Source: Diphasiastrum complanatum
Taxonomy: Eukaryota; Streptophyta; Lycopodiopsida; Lycopodiales; Lycopodiaceae
Reading direction: 5' to 3'
DNA: 64,000 nucleotides
Assembly (NCBI GenBank): GCA_029204225.1
Contig: CM055106.1
Location: forward strand, 48,371,337 to 48,435,336
The notes beneath the pieces were generated by a model. That model did not search any database and was not told where the DNA came from. It saw only the letters and a list, made by a program, of their open reading frames with translations. The translations under genes and the position numbers were made by a program. Numbering within the stretch: the stretch's first letter is position 1; each line of letters starts with the position of its first letter. Shown here piece after piece: positions 55,199-64,000 of the stretch.

Positions 55199-56037
55199 TC
55201 ATTAGAGAAAATATGGCCTTGGAAAGGGCCCTGTAAGGATTGCCACATAGGATGACAACTTTTTGGCAATGTAAAATACTAAAATAAAATCTTTTTTTGC
55301 CCGTAGTCTTGCCTACACAGTCTTTGATGGTTAGTTATTATGTGCATATTATAGTCTGTGGCTAAAAAAAATCATAACTTTTGAACAACAACTCGGATTG
55401 AGACGATTGCCATTAGAAAATTCTCGACGAGAGCTTTTCAATGACACCCAAGATGACCCAGTTCCGAGCTACGGTGAAGAAGTTATGGCCAGTCAAAGTT
55501 TTGGTTGGTCAACACTTGGTCAACCCGATATCTCTTTCAAGTGTAGTTGACCAGTTTGATCCTGTCAAACTAGTCAACTACACTTGAAAGAGATATCAGG
55601 TTGACCAAGTGTTGACTGACCAATCGGTCAAACTGGTCAACTATGCTTGAAAGAGATATCGGGTTGACCAAGTGTTGATCGACCAAAACTTTGACTGGTC
55701 ATAAATTCTTCACCACAGCTTGGAACTGGGCCATCTTGGATGTCATTGAAAAGCTCTCGTCGAGGCTTTCTAATGGCACCGTAAGTGTCTCAATCCGAGT
55801 TGTCGTTTTTTATTTTTGCTAAGTTGCATACTATACTACAAATAAAATAGCTTATTTACGGGTTGCCTCCGATGCAAAATTACAGTTCTTTTAAAAAGAA
55901 AAGAAAATCATTTTGAAGGAGCTACGTTACATAGATTTTAAATTTGAGTGTTTTTAAAACACTCAAATTAAACTTTTGAGAAAAAAAATAAATAGTGTCT
56001 TTTTGAAAGGCCCCTTTTGTGCTCAAAATTTCTCTAA
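55199..56037. mobile_element. Fold-back element FB2 (839 bp) inside the G2 integrase
   Basis: It starts TCATTAGAGAAAAT and ends AATTTCTCTAA, placed exactly between A55198 and T56038. The flanks rejoin the integrase reading GQTP|FQMVYGQ with no bases gained or lost. The element is a long inverted repeat: 55395-55565 pairs with 55570-55815 (for example TCGACGAGAGCTTTTCAATG with CATTGAAAAGCTCTCGTCGA). The words GGGCCCTGTAAGGATTGCCA near the left end are shared with FB1. A small hairpin, AAAGGCCCCTTTT, lies about 20 bp inside the right end. No protein gene. Confidence 0.85.
55945..55973. other. Perfect 14-bp hairpin inside FB2
   Basis: AATTTGAGTGTTTT, one T, then its exact reverse complement. 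Confidence 0.85.
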
Positions 56038-56039
56038 TG

Positions 56040-57118
56040 GGGGTTTGTCCAGTACTCACTTTGAATGTGGCTCTGAAAGCCCATAGAGCTGCATGAAGCT
56101 TGTGTTCCCAATCAGATCGTGAAGCTTCAACCATCTTTCTCGGCCGCTAAGACAACTTGTCTTTTTTCCATAGATGGAAGCTTACTTTGAATCGCATAAG
56201 ATTGCACAAGGTTAAAATGGACTAAGACGTTCTCATACAGAAACTTGGCGGTGGAGTTGGCATCAGCCTTCCTCACCGCCTTGGCTTCCACCCATTTGGT
56301 CAAGTAGTCAGTGGCTACAATTATATATCGAGCTTGTGAACCATGAGCTGCTGTACAAATAGGGCCGACATAGTCAATGCCCCATTTCTCAACCACATTT
56401 CAGCTAAAACAGATCGTAACGACATTCTATCCTTTCCATGGGTTCGGTTGAACTGTTGGCATACGTCACACCTTTTGACCTGATAGTGAATGTCTATGAA
56501 CATCGTGGGCCACCACAGGCCATGTTGAAGCACTTTTCTATTGGTAGCTTCGGCAGGGAAATGCCCTCTTCCTATTCCTTCATGTGCGATGCTCACCACT
56601 TGGGACACATGCAGTAGGACACAGCGGTGTATAATTCCATCGTTACAAATGCGATACAGTTGTCCGTTGTCTTGCTATCAATGTGAAAGGAGCATATTTA
56701 ATGATTAACCTGTGTCGTTCTACTTTGCTCATCTCAGGGGGAGGACGTCTCGGCATAAGATATCCTACTATGTCAGCCGCCCACTCAGGGACGACATCGA
56801 CATGGAATAGTATGGCGTCAGGAGTTCGTCATCAACCCCTCTACTCTCAAGAACATTTCGGACCCTTGAGAGGTGATTGACTAGAAAGTGTTGTTTCCCT
56901 TTGCGAACGACGATTTTAAAGTCGAACTCTTGAAGAAGCAATAGCCATCGGGTGATCCATCCGGTTGTGCAAAGTCTATTTACCAAATACAGTAGGGCTT
57001 GGTGATCTACAAAGAAGACAAAGGGGTTGGCTAGCAAATAATGGCGTATGCAATGCTTGAAGAATCGGAGAAAGATCAATATAGATGATTTTCTTGTCGT
57101 GTCTGATCTCGAATGCAA
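56040..57118 (-). pseudogene. G2 RNase H and integrase core
   Basis: RNase H NPFVFFVDHQALLYLVNR and FDFKIVVRKGKQHFLVNHLS (57118-56768). The integrase zinc region GLWWPTMFIDIHYQVKRCDV (56608 onward). The core EKWGIDYVGPI, YIIVATDYLTKWVEAKAV and AKFLYENVL (56396-56127). Then EASRSDWEHKLHAALWAFRA and STGQTP ending at FB2. After FLYENVL the reading changes to unrelated residues, so the segment with the second and third catalytic acids appears lost. Confidence 0.83.
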
Positions 57119-57362
57119 ATGTGTCTACTGTTATTCGTGTGGCTGAGTTCTCTTGTTCATTTTAATTTCGCACCTTGGTTGAAACTATGTTGAATGCTGC
57201 ATTAATTTTATAAACGTAGATCAGCAGTGCCTGACTACAATCTGAAGGACTATAGGAGTGATTCGGCCAATAGTGTCCAGCGATCGCATCTGAACTCCAT
57301 CCGAGTTGCAAGAGAATCATGCTTGAGTTGCGATCGCAACAGTTTCACGACTGTTTCGCGAT
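57119..57362 (+). mobile_element. Copia C4 LTR fragment, left of C1
   Basis: This sequence and 63494-63540 flank C1 with the GCGAT duplication and so were once continuous. They lead into a PBS-like word and a gag on the plus strand, so they are probably the C4 5' LTR. The left limit is set by the end of G2. Confidence 0.5.
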
Positions 57363-58044
57363 TGTAAAATTTATAGCAAATAAGGATCCTAAAACACTTG
57401 AAATGATGAGTGAAACAATAGATTATGATTTCATAAGATTAGCACAAGTTGAACCATCAAAATCCATCGAAAATCTATGCTTGAACCTCACTAAATGGCC
57501 CAAATCCTTGAAGAAGGCTTCACACGTGTGAAAGTACGGCCTCCCACAGTCTGAGTACTGTACACCAGACCTACATTCAATCCTATAATCATTAGTAATC
57601 ACAAGTACTCAAACAATTATGAACATAGAGAGCAATTGCACCATTATGAGAGAAAAAACATGAAATTGCTTGATTGATTTTGGTGAGATATCATCACCTA
57701 TATATACATGATCCATCACGGTTTTGGGTAGGTATGAGTAGCCCTAAACCTATCCCTAATGCTAATTTTGGTGGATCTTTCATCCCTACCAAGTTAGGGT
57801 TGGAATCTTGGAGATCCCTCAACAATGCAAAAATTACCAAAAATAGCTCCTATTTTTTCTCTCTTGTATCTAAGCATAATTTGGACTCATTCCAAAGGTT
57901 CTAACACTTATGTCTACTTGAGAACATCCTTATGAATGGAATCCTATGCTATTTGGCACGTGTAACAAGCCACATCATGACCATCTAACCATTTTCAAGT
58001 CATATGACCAAAACTAGTCAAGCTAGAATTGTGAATTTTAAACA
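57363..58044 (-). mobile_element. 3' LTR of C1
   Basis: In element orientation it starts TGTTTAAAATTCAC and ends TTTTACA. A TATATATAGG TATA box lies on the minus strand near 57699-57708, with the palindrome TTCACACGTGTGAA about 170 bp downstream (57519-57532). Confidence 0.93.
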
Positions 58045-58100
58045 CTCCTCCTCACTATCTAGCTTGGTTCAATTATTGCTGTACTAATCACTCCAAGTGA

Positions 58101-60832
58101 TTATCTGAACTTCATAAAAGGTGTCTTTTGAAGTGGTTTAGTAAGTAGATCAGCTACACATTCATTTCTTGGAACGTGCTCCAAAGCAATCTCCTTGGCT
58201 TGCACCATTTCTCTCACAAAGTGATGGCATATCTCAATGTGCTTAGATCTTGCATGGAAGATCGGGTTAGATGCAAGGTGTTGGGCTGATATATTGTCAT
58301 TGTAGATGATTGGTGCCTCCTCTGAATCCATGATCTTTAGCTCCACCAATAATCTCTTGATCCAAAGTACCTCCTTTGTAGTGGTTGTCAAAGCTTTGTA
58401 CTCGGCCTCGGTTGAAGATAGAGATATAGTTTCTTGCTTTTTTGAAAGCCATGAAACCACACCTTCTCCTATGAAAGTTGAATAGGCACTTGTTGATTTC
58501 CTATCCCTCTTTCCCCTGCAATGTTTGAATCACTAAATGCATGAAGGTTAATCACATCTCCTCTATATAGAATCCCAAAATCCAATGTACCCGAGATGTA
58601 CCTTAGAGTCCTCTCAGCCTTTTTCCAATGGATATTCAATGGCTTTTGCATGGATTGGCTCAACCTACATACACTAAAGCTAAGATCTGGTCTAGTTATA
58701 GTGATCCACATTAAGGAACCTATAAGTTGCCTAAGCAAAGTGATGTCCATGAAGGATCTTTCATCACCTTCATTTGGCACTTTTACATCTTGCTCCATTG
58801 GTGTGTCAACACTTTTGCATACTTCCATCTTAAACTTCTTCAAAAGACTTTGAGCATAGTTTACTTGACTTATAAAGATAAAATCAGACCCTCTAAGTAC
58901 TTCTATGCCTAAGATGAAGTGAAGACACCCTAGATCTACCATCTTGAACTCTAAGGATAGATCTATCTTGATTTTTTCAATACCATCAACACTATTTCCA
59001 CTAATGATGATGTCATCTACATAAATGAGTAAAAGTACAGTACCAACATCATCAAACTTAATGTAAAGAGTGGGATCATATTCACTTTGAACAAAAAAAA
59101 GTGAAATAAGATAGCAATGTAGTCTTGAATTCCAAGATCTCGAGGGCCATAGATGCTTCTTTGGAGATGGCATACTTTGTTCTCCATTCCATGCTTGATG
59201 AACCCTTGTGGCTGCTCCATATAGATATCCTCTTCCAAAAAACCATTCAAGAAAGCATTAGAGACATCCATTTGACATAGAATCCATCCAAAATGTGATG
59301 CAAGTGCAATGATTAGCCTTATTGTGACCATCTTGGCCACGGGTGCAAAAGTTTCCTCATAGTCTATCCCTCTCTCTTGAGCATAACCTTTTGCAACTAA
59401 TCTTGCTTTATGTTTGTTAACACTCCCATTTGCATTCAACTTAAGCTTGAAGACCCACTTGCATCCTATTACATTCCTTTGAGGTCTCTCAACAAGCAAC
59501 CAAGTTTCATTCTCAATCAAGGCATCATACTCATCCAACATAGCTTTATACCATTCTTTGGAGTTCAATGCATCTTCAACATTAGATGGTTCTTCAAAAC
59601 TAGATAAAGCATAAGAAGTGGATGAGATACCCTCAACTTGCTGTCCTTTGCCTTGATATGTGAGCCTTGATGGCTCCACTTTTGCCCTTGAATATCTCCT
59701 TGGTGTGATAGGTGGGTTTGGTGCTTGCTCCTCCATGAGCTCCTCCTCAAAACCAAGATCTTGCTCCTCGGCCATCTTCTTCTTGATTGTTGGAGCACTT
59801 GAGCCTTCTTCAAGCATATGCATATGATGCTCATCAAAGATGACATCCCTTGAAACAGATGGGAGATAGACTTTGTAGCCCTTGCTTGAGCTTGCATATC
59901 CAAGCATGATCCCTCTTGTGGAAGATGGATCCTCCTTGGTTCTTGTTTCCAATGGCACATGCACATAACATATACACCCAAAAACTTTCAAGTGATTAAG
60001 ATTGGGTTTCTTTCCATACAACATCTCATAAGGAGTTTTGCCTTCAATCCAAGCCACCCTATTCATCAAGTAGTTTGCACATACAAGAGACTCACCCCAA
60101 AAGGATTTGGGCAAACAAGCATCTAATCTTAAAGCCTTAGAACATTCACATAATGTTCTATTCCTTCTTTCAGCAACTCCATTTTGTTGAGGAGTGTAAG
60201 GACAAGAAGTCTCTTTCCTCATAAAAGGCCTTGAACTCATTGGAGATGAATTCTCCACCATTGTCACTTCTAAGAATCTTGATGCTATGATTATGATGCT
60301 TTTCCACAAACAACTTGAACTTTACAAAAGTATCAAATACTTGAGACTTGAAGGAAAGTAAGAACACCCAACAATATCTTGAGTAATCATCAATGAAGGT
60401 TAAAAACATGGATGAACCTCCATTAGATTTGGTGCTAGCAATGTGCACATCCGAGTGTATGAGTTCAAGAGGATGAGATGACTTTGTGATGGAGTTAGGA
60501 AACACCTTCTTATGTGTCTTGGATAAGGCACAAGCTTCACAAACCTTGTCTTCCTTCCTAATAGACCTTGGTAGGCCTAAAGCATACTCCTCCTTGATCA
60601 TAGCCTCCATGGAACCCGAGTTGACATGTCCAAGTCTTTTGTGCCATAAAGTAAAGGTAGATATCTTGCTCTTCTCTGCCAACATGACAACATTAGTATC
60701 CACAAATGCATCCAACTTATAAAGTTTGCCAAGTCTAGTGCCCTTAGCCACTATCTTATCCTTCTTCTTGATGAAACATTCATTTGAAGCAAAGTCAACA
60801 TTTAAACCATTGTCTACCAATAAGGCCAACAC
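58101..60832 (-). pseudogene. C1 pol: integrase, reverse transcriptase, RNase H
   Basis: Four overlapping open pieces on the minus strand. 60832-60170: pre-integrase LWHKRLGHVNSGSMEAM, integrase FIDDYSRYCWVFLL and LRSDNGGEFISNEF. 60309-59017: YTPQQNGVAERRNRTLCE, the linker FGCICYVHVPLE, and RT with ARLVAKGYAQERGIDYEETF and MDVSNAFLNG. 59173-58469: RT with LIYVDDIIISGN, the intact YVDD box. 58460-58101: RNase H with TEAEYKAL, SKHIEICHHFVR and VADLLTKPLQ. Frameshifts near 60820, 60220, 59110 and 58465 join them. All catalytic motifs remain, so the copy decayed recently. Confidence 0.93.
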
Positions 60833-62000
60833 TTAGTAGATTCTTTGTTATTGTAGGAATGTACAAAACACCTTCTATGTTGATCTTTTTGGAAGATCCT
60901 AAGCAAAGGGGAATGCTACCAACTCCTTCAATCTTACAAGCTTCATCATTTGCTGTATAGATAGACTTTATAGGTCCATCATAAGATAAGAGAGAAGAGA
61001 AAAACTCCCTTTTACTAGTCATGTGTGAACTAGCACCCGAGTCAATCCACCAAGGATCTTCTCCTTTGAAGCTTGTTGAAGAAAATATGGACATCATGAG
61101 AGAGTCCTCATGTGAACTCTCCTCCTCCTCCTCTTTGCTCATGTTGGCTTGGCTTTGATCTTGCTTCCTCTTGAAGCATTCCGAGGCATAATGCCCCATC
61201 TTGCTACAATAGTAGCACTTCACCTTTGATTTGTCCTTCTTGACTTTGGTGGTTGATGGGGATGCCTTTGAGGGTCCTTCTTGATCCTCAAGCTTTGTAG
61301 ACTTCTTGAATGTTGATCCTTTTCCTTTGGAATTGCCTTTGCCTTTGGAATTGCCTTTGCCTTTGGTGAAGAGAGCTTGGTCATCTCCACCTTGGATGGA
61401 AAGCCTATCCATCCTCTCTTGCATTTGGCTCCTTCTTGATTCCTCGGCCATGAGTGTGCCTTGGAGTTCTTCAAGTATGGGTAGCTTACCCATAATTGCA
61501 TATCCGTGAACCAAATTGTCAAATTCAAAGCTTAGTCCATTCAATATGAGTTGAACAAGCTCTTCATCCTTGATAGGATCACCTATAAAGGCTAGCTCTT
61601 TGTCCAATTCCTTTACTCTTAGGACAAAAGTATGTGCACTCTCTCCTTTCTTTTGATAGCTTCTATAGATTTGATTCTTCAAAGCTAACATTCTAGTTTG
61701 GTTCTTGGATTCATAGACCTTTTGCAAAGTCTCCCAAGCATCTTGAGCTAAAGTGCAATCTCCTACCTCTCTTAAGAGTTCATTTGCAACATTCATTTTT
61801 ATGCAATGTAGTGCAACATTGCACCTCTTGATGTATTTGGCTTTTTCTTGAGGATGAATAGGTTCACCCTCCTTACCATTTACAAGTTCCATCAGATCTT
61901 GCATGATCATGATGGATTCCATTCTAACTTTCCATATGGAATAGTTAGTTTTGTTGAGCCTTTAATTAGTATCCAAAAGATATGCATTTATAGATGCCAT
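60795..62000 (-). pseudogene. C1 gag and protease
   Basis: The ATG at 61998-62000 starts MASINAYLLDTN, then a TAA stop (61962-61964), then LNKTNYSIWKVRMESIMIM and open to 60795. The gag core has IKMNVANELLREVGDCTLAQ and LVQLILNGLSFEFDNLVHGY. A short SKGKGNSKGKG repeat precedes the zinc knuckle CYYCSKMGHYASEC (~61210). The protease follows with WWIDSGASSHMTS (~61040) and ITKNLLSVG. Gag forms the particle and the protease would cut the polyprotein. An internal ATG at 61922 could bypass the stop. Confidence 0.9.
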
Positions 62001-62798
62001 CTAGTCTCCTAATCAAGGACTTGACACAAATGAAGGTTACTTCTATTGATTTGATTGAAGGACTACCTTATCCCACTTCTTAGGGACCTAAAAAGATCAG
62101 TAATAGACTTCCTATAAAGATCTAAGAATGATCTCTAACAAAATCAAATCATAGAATACTAGAAACAATGCACTTGCTTGATTGAAGTAGACAATACTAG
62201 TAGAATTGCCCCTCTTTCGATAAAGAACATTAAAGATTCCAAATGATCTGATCAAGAGTGAATTTCAGCAACCTAATATACTTCCAAAATCACTTGTAAA
62301 AGATCTAAATGGAACTTAATGAGGATGCAACACAATCTACTATCCAATCACAAGCAAAAAATGATCAAAATTGATGAAAAATTGATCTAATTTGGTGCAT
62401 AAGTCAAGCAATGGTTGGACTGAACCTAAATCACTTTAGGAGGTGTCTACTACACCTTAGAACAGCCTTGAAGAGTCCCCAAAACTCTGATCTTCCCTCT
62501 CCTTGAATGCTAGAAAGCCTCCTCTATGAAATCACCTCCAAAACTCGCTTAGAAATCAATGCTTGGAGCAAGCAAAACTTGCTATCTTGGTAATGTGAAT
62601 TGAATTCAAATTTGCCTCTGGTTTTAGACACCTAAACACCTAAAAATGAAGTCACACAACACCAATCTCCAATGTGTTTGACTCGCTTTGAGTTCTAGAA
62701 TCAATACTAGATGCTAAGATCCAATCTACACAAGATTTAGATCAAAAATTGTGATCAAATTGAATGAAAACCAAGGATTTAGCTCATTTCATCCTTTA

Positions 62799-62811
62799 GG
62801 CTCTGATACCA
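62799..62811 (-). promoter_or_regulatory. C1 primer-binding site
   Basis: GGCTCTGATACCA is the complement of TGGTATCAGAGCC, adjacent to the 5' LTR. Confidence 0.92.
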
Positions 62812-63493
62812 TGTAAAAATTACAGCAAATAAGGATCCTAAAACACTTGAAATGATGAGGGAAACAATCGATTATGATTTCATAAGATTAGCACAAGTTG
62901 AACCATCAAAATCCATCAAAAATCTATGCTTGAACCTCACTAAATGGCCCAAATCCTTGAAGAAGACTTCACACGTGTGAAAGTACGGCCTCCCACAGTC
63001 TGAGTACTGTACACCAGACCTACATTCAATCCTATAATCATTATTAATCACAAGTACTCAGACAATTATGAACATAGAGAGCAATTGCACCATTATGAGA
63101 GAAAAAACATGAAATTGCTTGATTGATTTTGGTGAGATATCATCACCTATATATAAATGATCCATCACGGTTTTGGGCAGGTATGAGTAGCCCTAAACCT
63201 ATACCTAATGCTAATTTTGGTGGATCTTTCATCCCTACCAAGTTAGGGTTGAAATCTTGGAGATCCCTCAACAATGCAAAAATTACCAAAAATAGCTCCT
63301 ATTTTTTCTCTCTTGTATCTAAGCATAATTTGGACTCATTCCAAAGGTTCTAACACTTAGGTCTACTTGAGAACATCCTTATGAATGGAATCCTATGCTA
63401 TTTGGCACGTGTGACAAGCCACATCATGATCATCTAACCATTTTCAAGTCATATGACCAAAACTAGTCAAGCTAGAATTGTGAATTTTCAACA
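62812..63493 (-). mobile_element. 5' LTR of C1
   Basis: 682 bp, paired with 57363-58044. It carries the same TATA region and the palindrome at 62968-62981. Confidence 0.93.
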
Positions 63494-63526
63494 GCGATTT
63501 TCTCCTTTCAATTCTCATCCCATCAG

Positions 63527-63557
63527 TGGTATCACACTCATCAGTGGTATCACAGCC
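63527..63557 (+). promoter_or_regulatory. Duplicated PBS-like word of C4
   Basis: CATCAGTGGTATCACA occurs twice in tandem. The second copy reads TGGTATCACAGCC, one base from the standard initiator-Met PBS. Confidence 0.55.
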
Positions 63558-63659
63558 TACCTATCTTGTTATAGTCTGATATAGCTGAAAAGCTATCAGA
63601 TCCAGGAGTCCAAGCATTCAGAAAAACAACCATCAACAAGAAAACAGACCTAGGAGGCA

Positions 63660-64000
63660 ATGGCTTCAATTAGTAGCATGTAGAGCAAGATCTGCACAAT
63701 ACTTGATTCTTCAGGATCTAACTTTCTAGCCTAGAAAGTTAAGACATCACTGATACTCAAGGGCGAAGGACTGTTCCCCTGGGTGGATGGCACAGAAGAA
63801 ATGCCTACGACATCAGGCAAGGAGCTACACGAATGGAGGGAGAAAAACGACAAGGTAGTAGCCTTGCTATCATCTTCCATCGAAGATAGCCTCACACTTG
63901 ACCTGGCTACACTCTCCAAAGCTAAGAAGATGTGGGATGCATTGCTCACCAGATTTCAGATGAAATCAAGAAGTCAAATCATGATGCTGGAAGATCAGCT
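63660..64000 (+). pseudogene. Copia C4 gag, running off the window
   Basis: From the ATG at 63660 (MASISSM) the frame has stops at 63681-63683 and 63732-63734, then stays open to the window end: TSLILKGEGLFPWVDGTEEM, EKNDKVVALLSSSIEDSLTL, AKKMWDALLTRFQMKSRSQI. This is the UBN2-type gag core. The second stop (TAG) sits where gag proteins normally have the Trp of SxYxxWK, so TGG probably became TAG. Related to C3 gag. Confidence 0.8.

Larger units (their letters stand above)
50752..57118 (-). mobile_element. Gypsy element G2, Tat-like, 5' and LTRs missing
   Basis: On the minus strand from right to left: RNase H, integrase zinc region and core, integrase C-terminus, a CTA-rich spacer, then a long degenerate ORF with a Pro/Ser/Thr-rich start and coiled-coil end. 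The order matches the Tat element's integrase followed by coiled-coil ORF. No RT, gag or LTR is seen, and the right end is cut at the C4 LTR. Confidence 0.75.
57363..63493 (-). mobile_element. Complete Ty1/copia element C1 (6,131 bp)
   Basis: LTRs of 682 bp at both ends (57363-58044 and 62812-63493), with about 18 differences counted by eye. Perfect 5-bp target duplication GCGAT (57358-57362 and 63494-63498). PBS complement at 62799-62811; a polypurine tract (GTGAGGAGGAG on the minus strand) next to 58044. Internal gag-pol on the minus strand is nearly full length but has one early stop and about four frameshifts. Confidence 0.95.

Noticed and set aside
55199-56037. Calling FB2 a true Helitron
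   Set aside because: The TC/CTAA ends and A-T target fit, but the whole-body inverted repeat and inverted termini do not, and no RepHel gene is present. Left as an unclassified fold-back family.

Overview
This window is nuclear DNA of a land plant, about 64 kb, and it is mostly transposable-element debris. Plant origin is supported by TTTAGGG telomere-type repeats, a plastid-targeted membrane protein, a plant-type signal-peptide/proline-rich/transmembrane protein, Ty1/copia elements primed by initiator-Met tRNA, a Tat/Athila-type Ty3/gypsy element, and a plant-type LINE. The two host genes look divergent, and a beta-class N4/N6 DNA methyltransferase relic is present. This hints at a non-flowering lineage (fern, bryophyte or gymnosperm), but the sequence alone does not settle it.

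Host genes: (1) a single-exon plastid membrane protein on the minus strand at 1445-2053; (2) a methyltransferase relic at 5822-7035 (plus strand) with one 107-bp intron, both catalytic motifs and two in-frame stops; (3) a proline-rich type I membrane protein at 16079-17542 (minus strand).

Repeat layout, left to right: a copia pol scrap (240-640); a 5'- and 3'-truncated copia (4340-5770) abutting the methyltransferase; telomere-like and duplicated AT-rich DNA (7.0-9.0 kb); dispersed repeat R, copy 1, with a PBS and LTR (9.9-12.35 kb); a GAATATTG satellite array split by a 1.16-kb fold-back element (12.5-14.3 kb); then a large nest from 18.3 to 39.1 kb.

The nest is one minus-strand Ty3/gypsy chromovirus (G1). 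Its gag is at 39.1 kb and its chromodomain and LTR are at 19.4 kb. It has been split by three insertions: a Tat-type gypsy with both LTRs (31498-38854), repeat R copy 2 (26.09-28.85 kb) and a nearly complete LINE (19.69-25.88 kb). The Tat element has lost protease and RT, and carries an internal inversion of about 3 kb.

To the right: a copia (C2) split by a second copia (C3, both LTRs, 41920-47487); a poorly explained stretch (48.3-50.3 kb); a second Tat-like gypsy (G2, minus strand, 50.75-57.1 kb) whose integrase is split by a second member of the fold-back family (55199-56037); and a copia (C4) split by a complete copia (C1, 57363-63493) with 682-bp LTRs and a perfect GCGAT target duplication.

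No transposon is clearly autonomous: every polyprotein has stops, frameshifts or deletions. The most unusual signals are the methyltransferase relic, the two-member fold-back family with TC/CTAA ends and no target duplication, the inversion inside the Tat element, and two small structures (a 17-bp hairpin and a CACGTG palindrome) conserved between otherwise diverged repeats.
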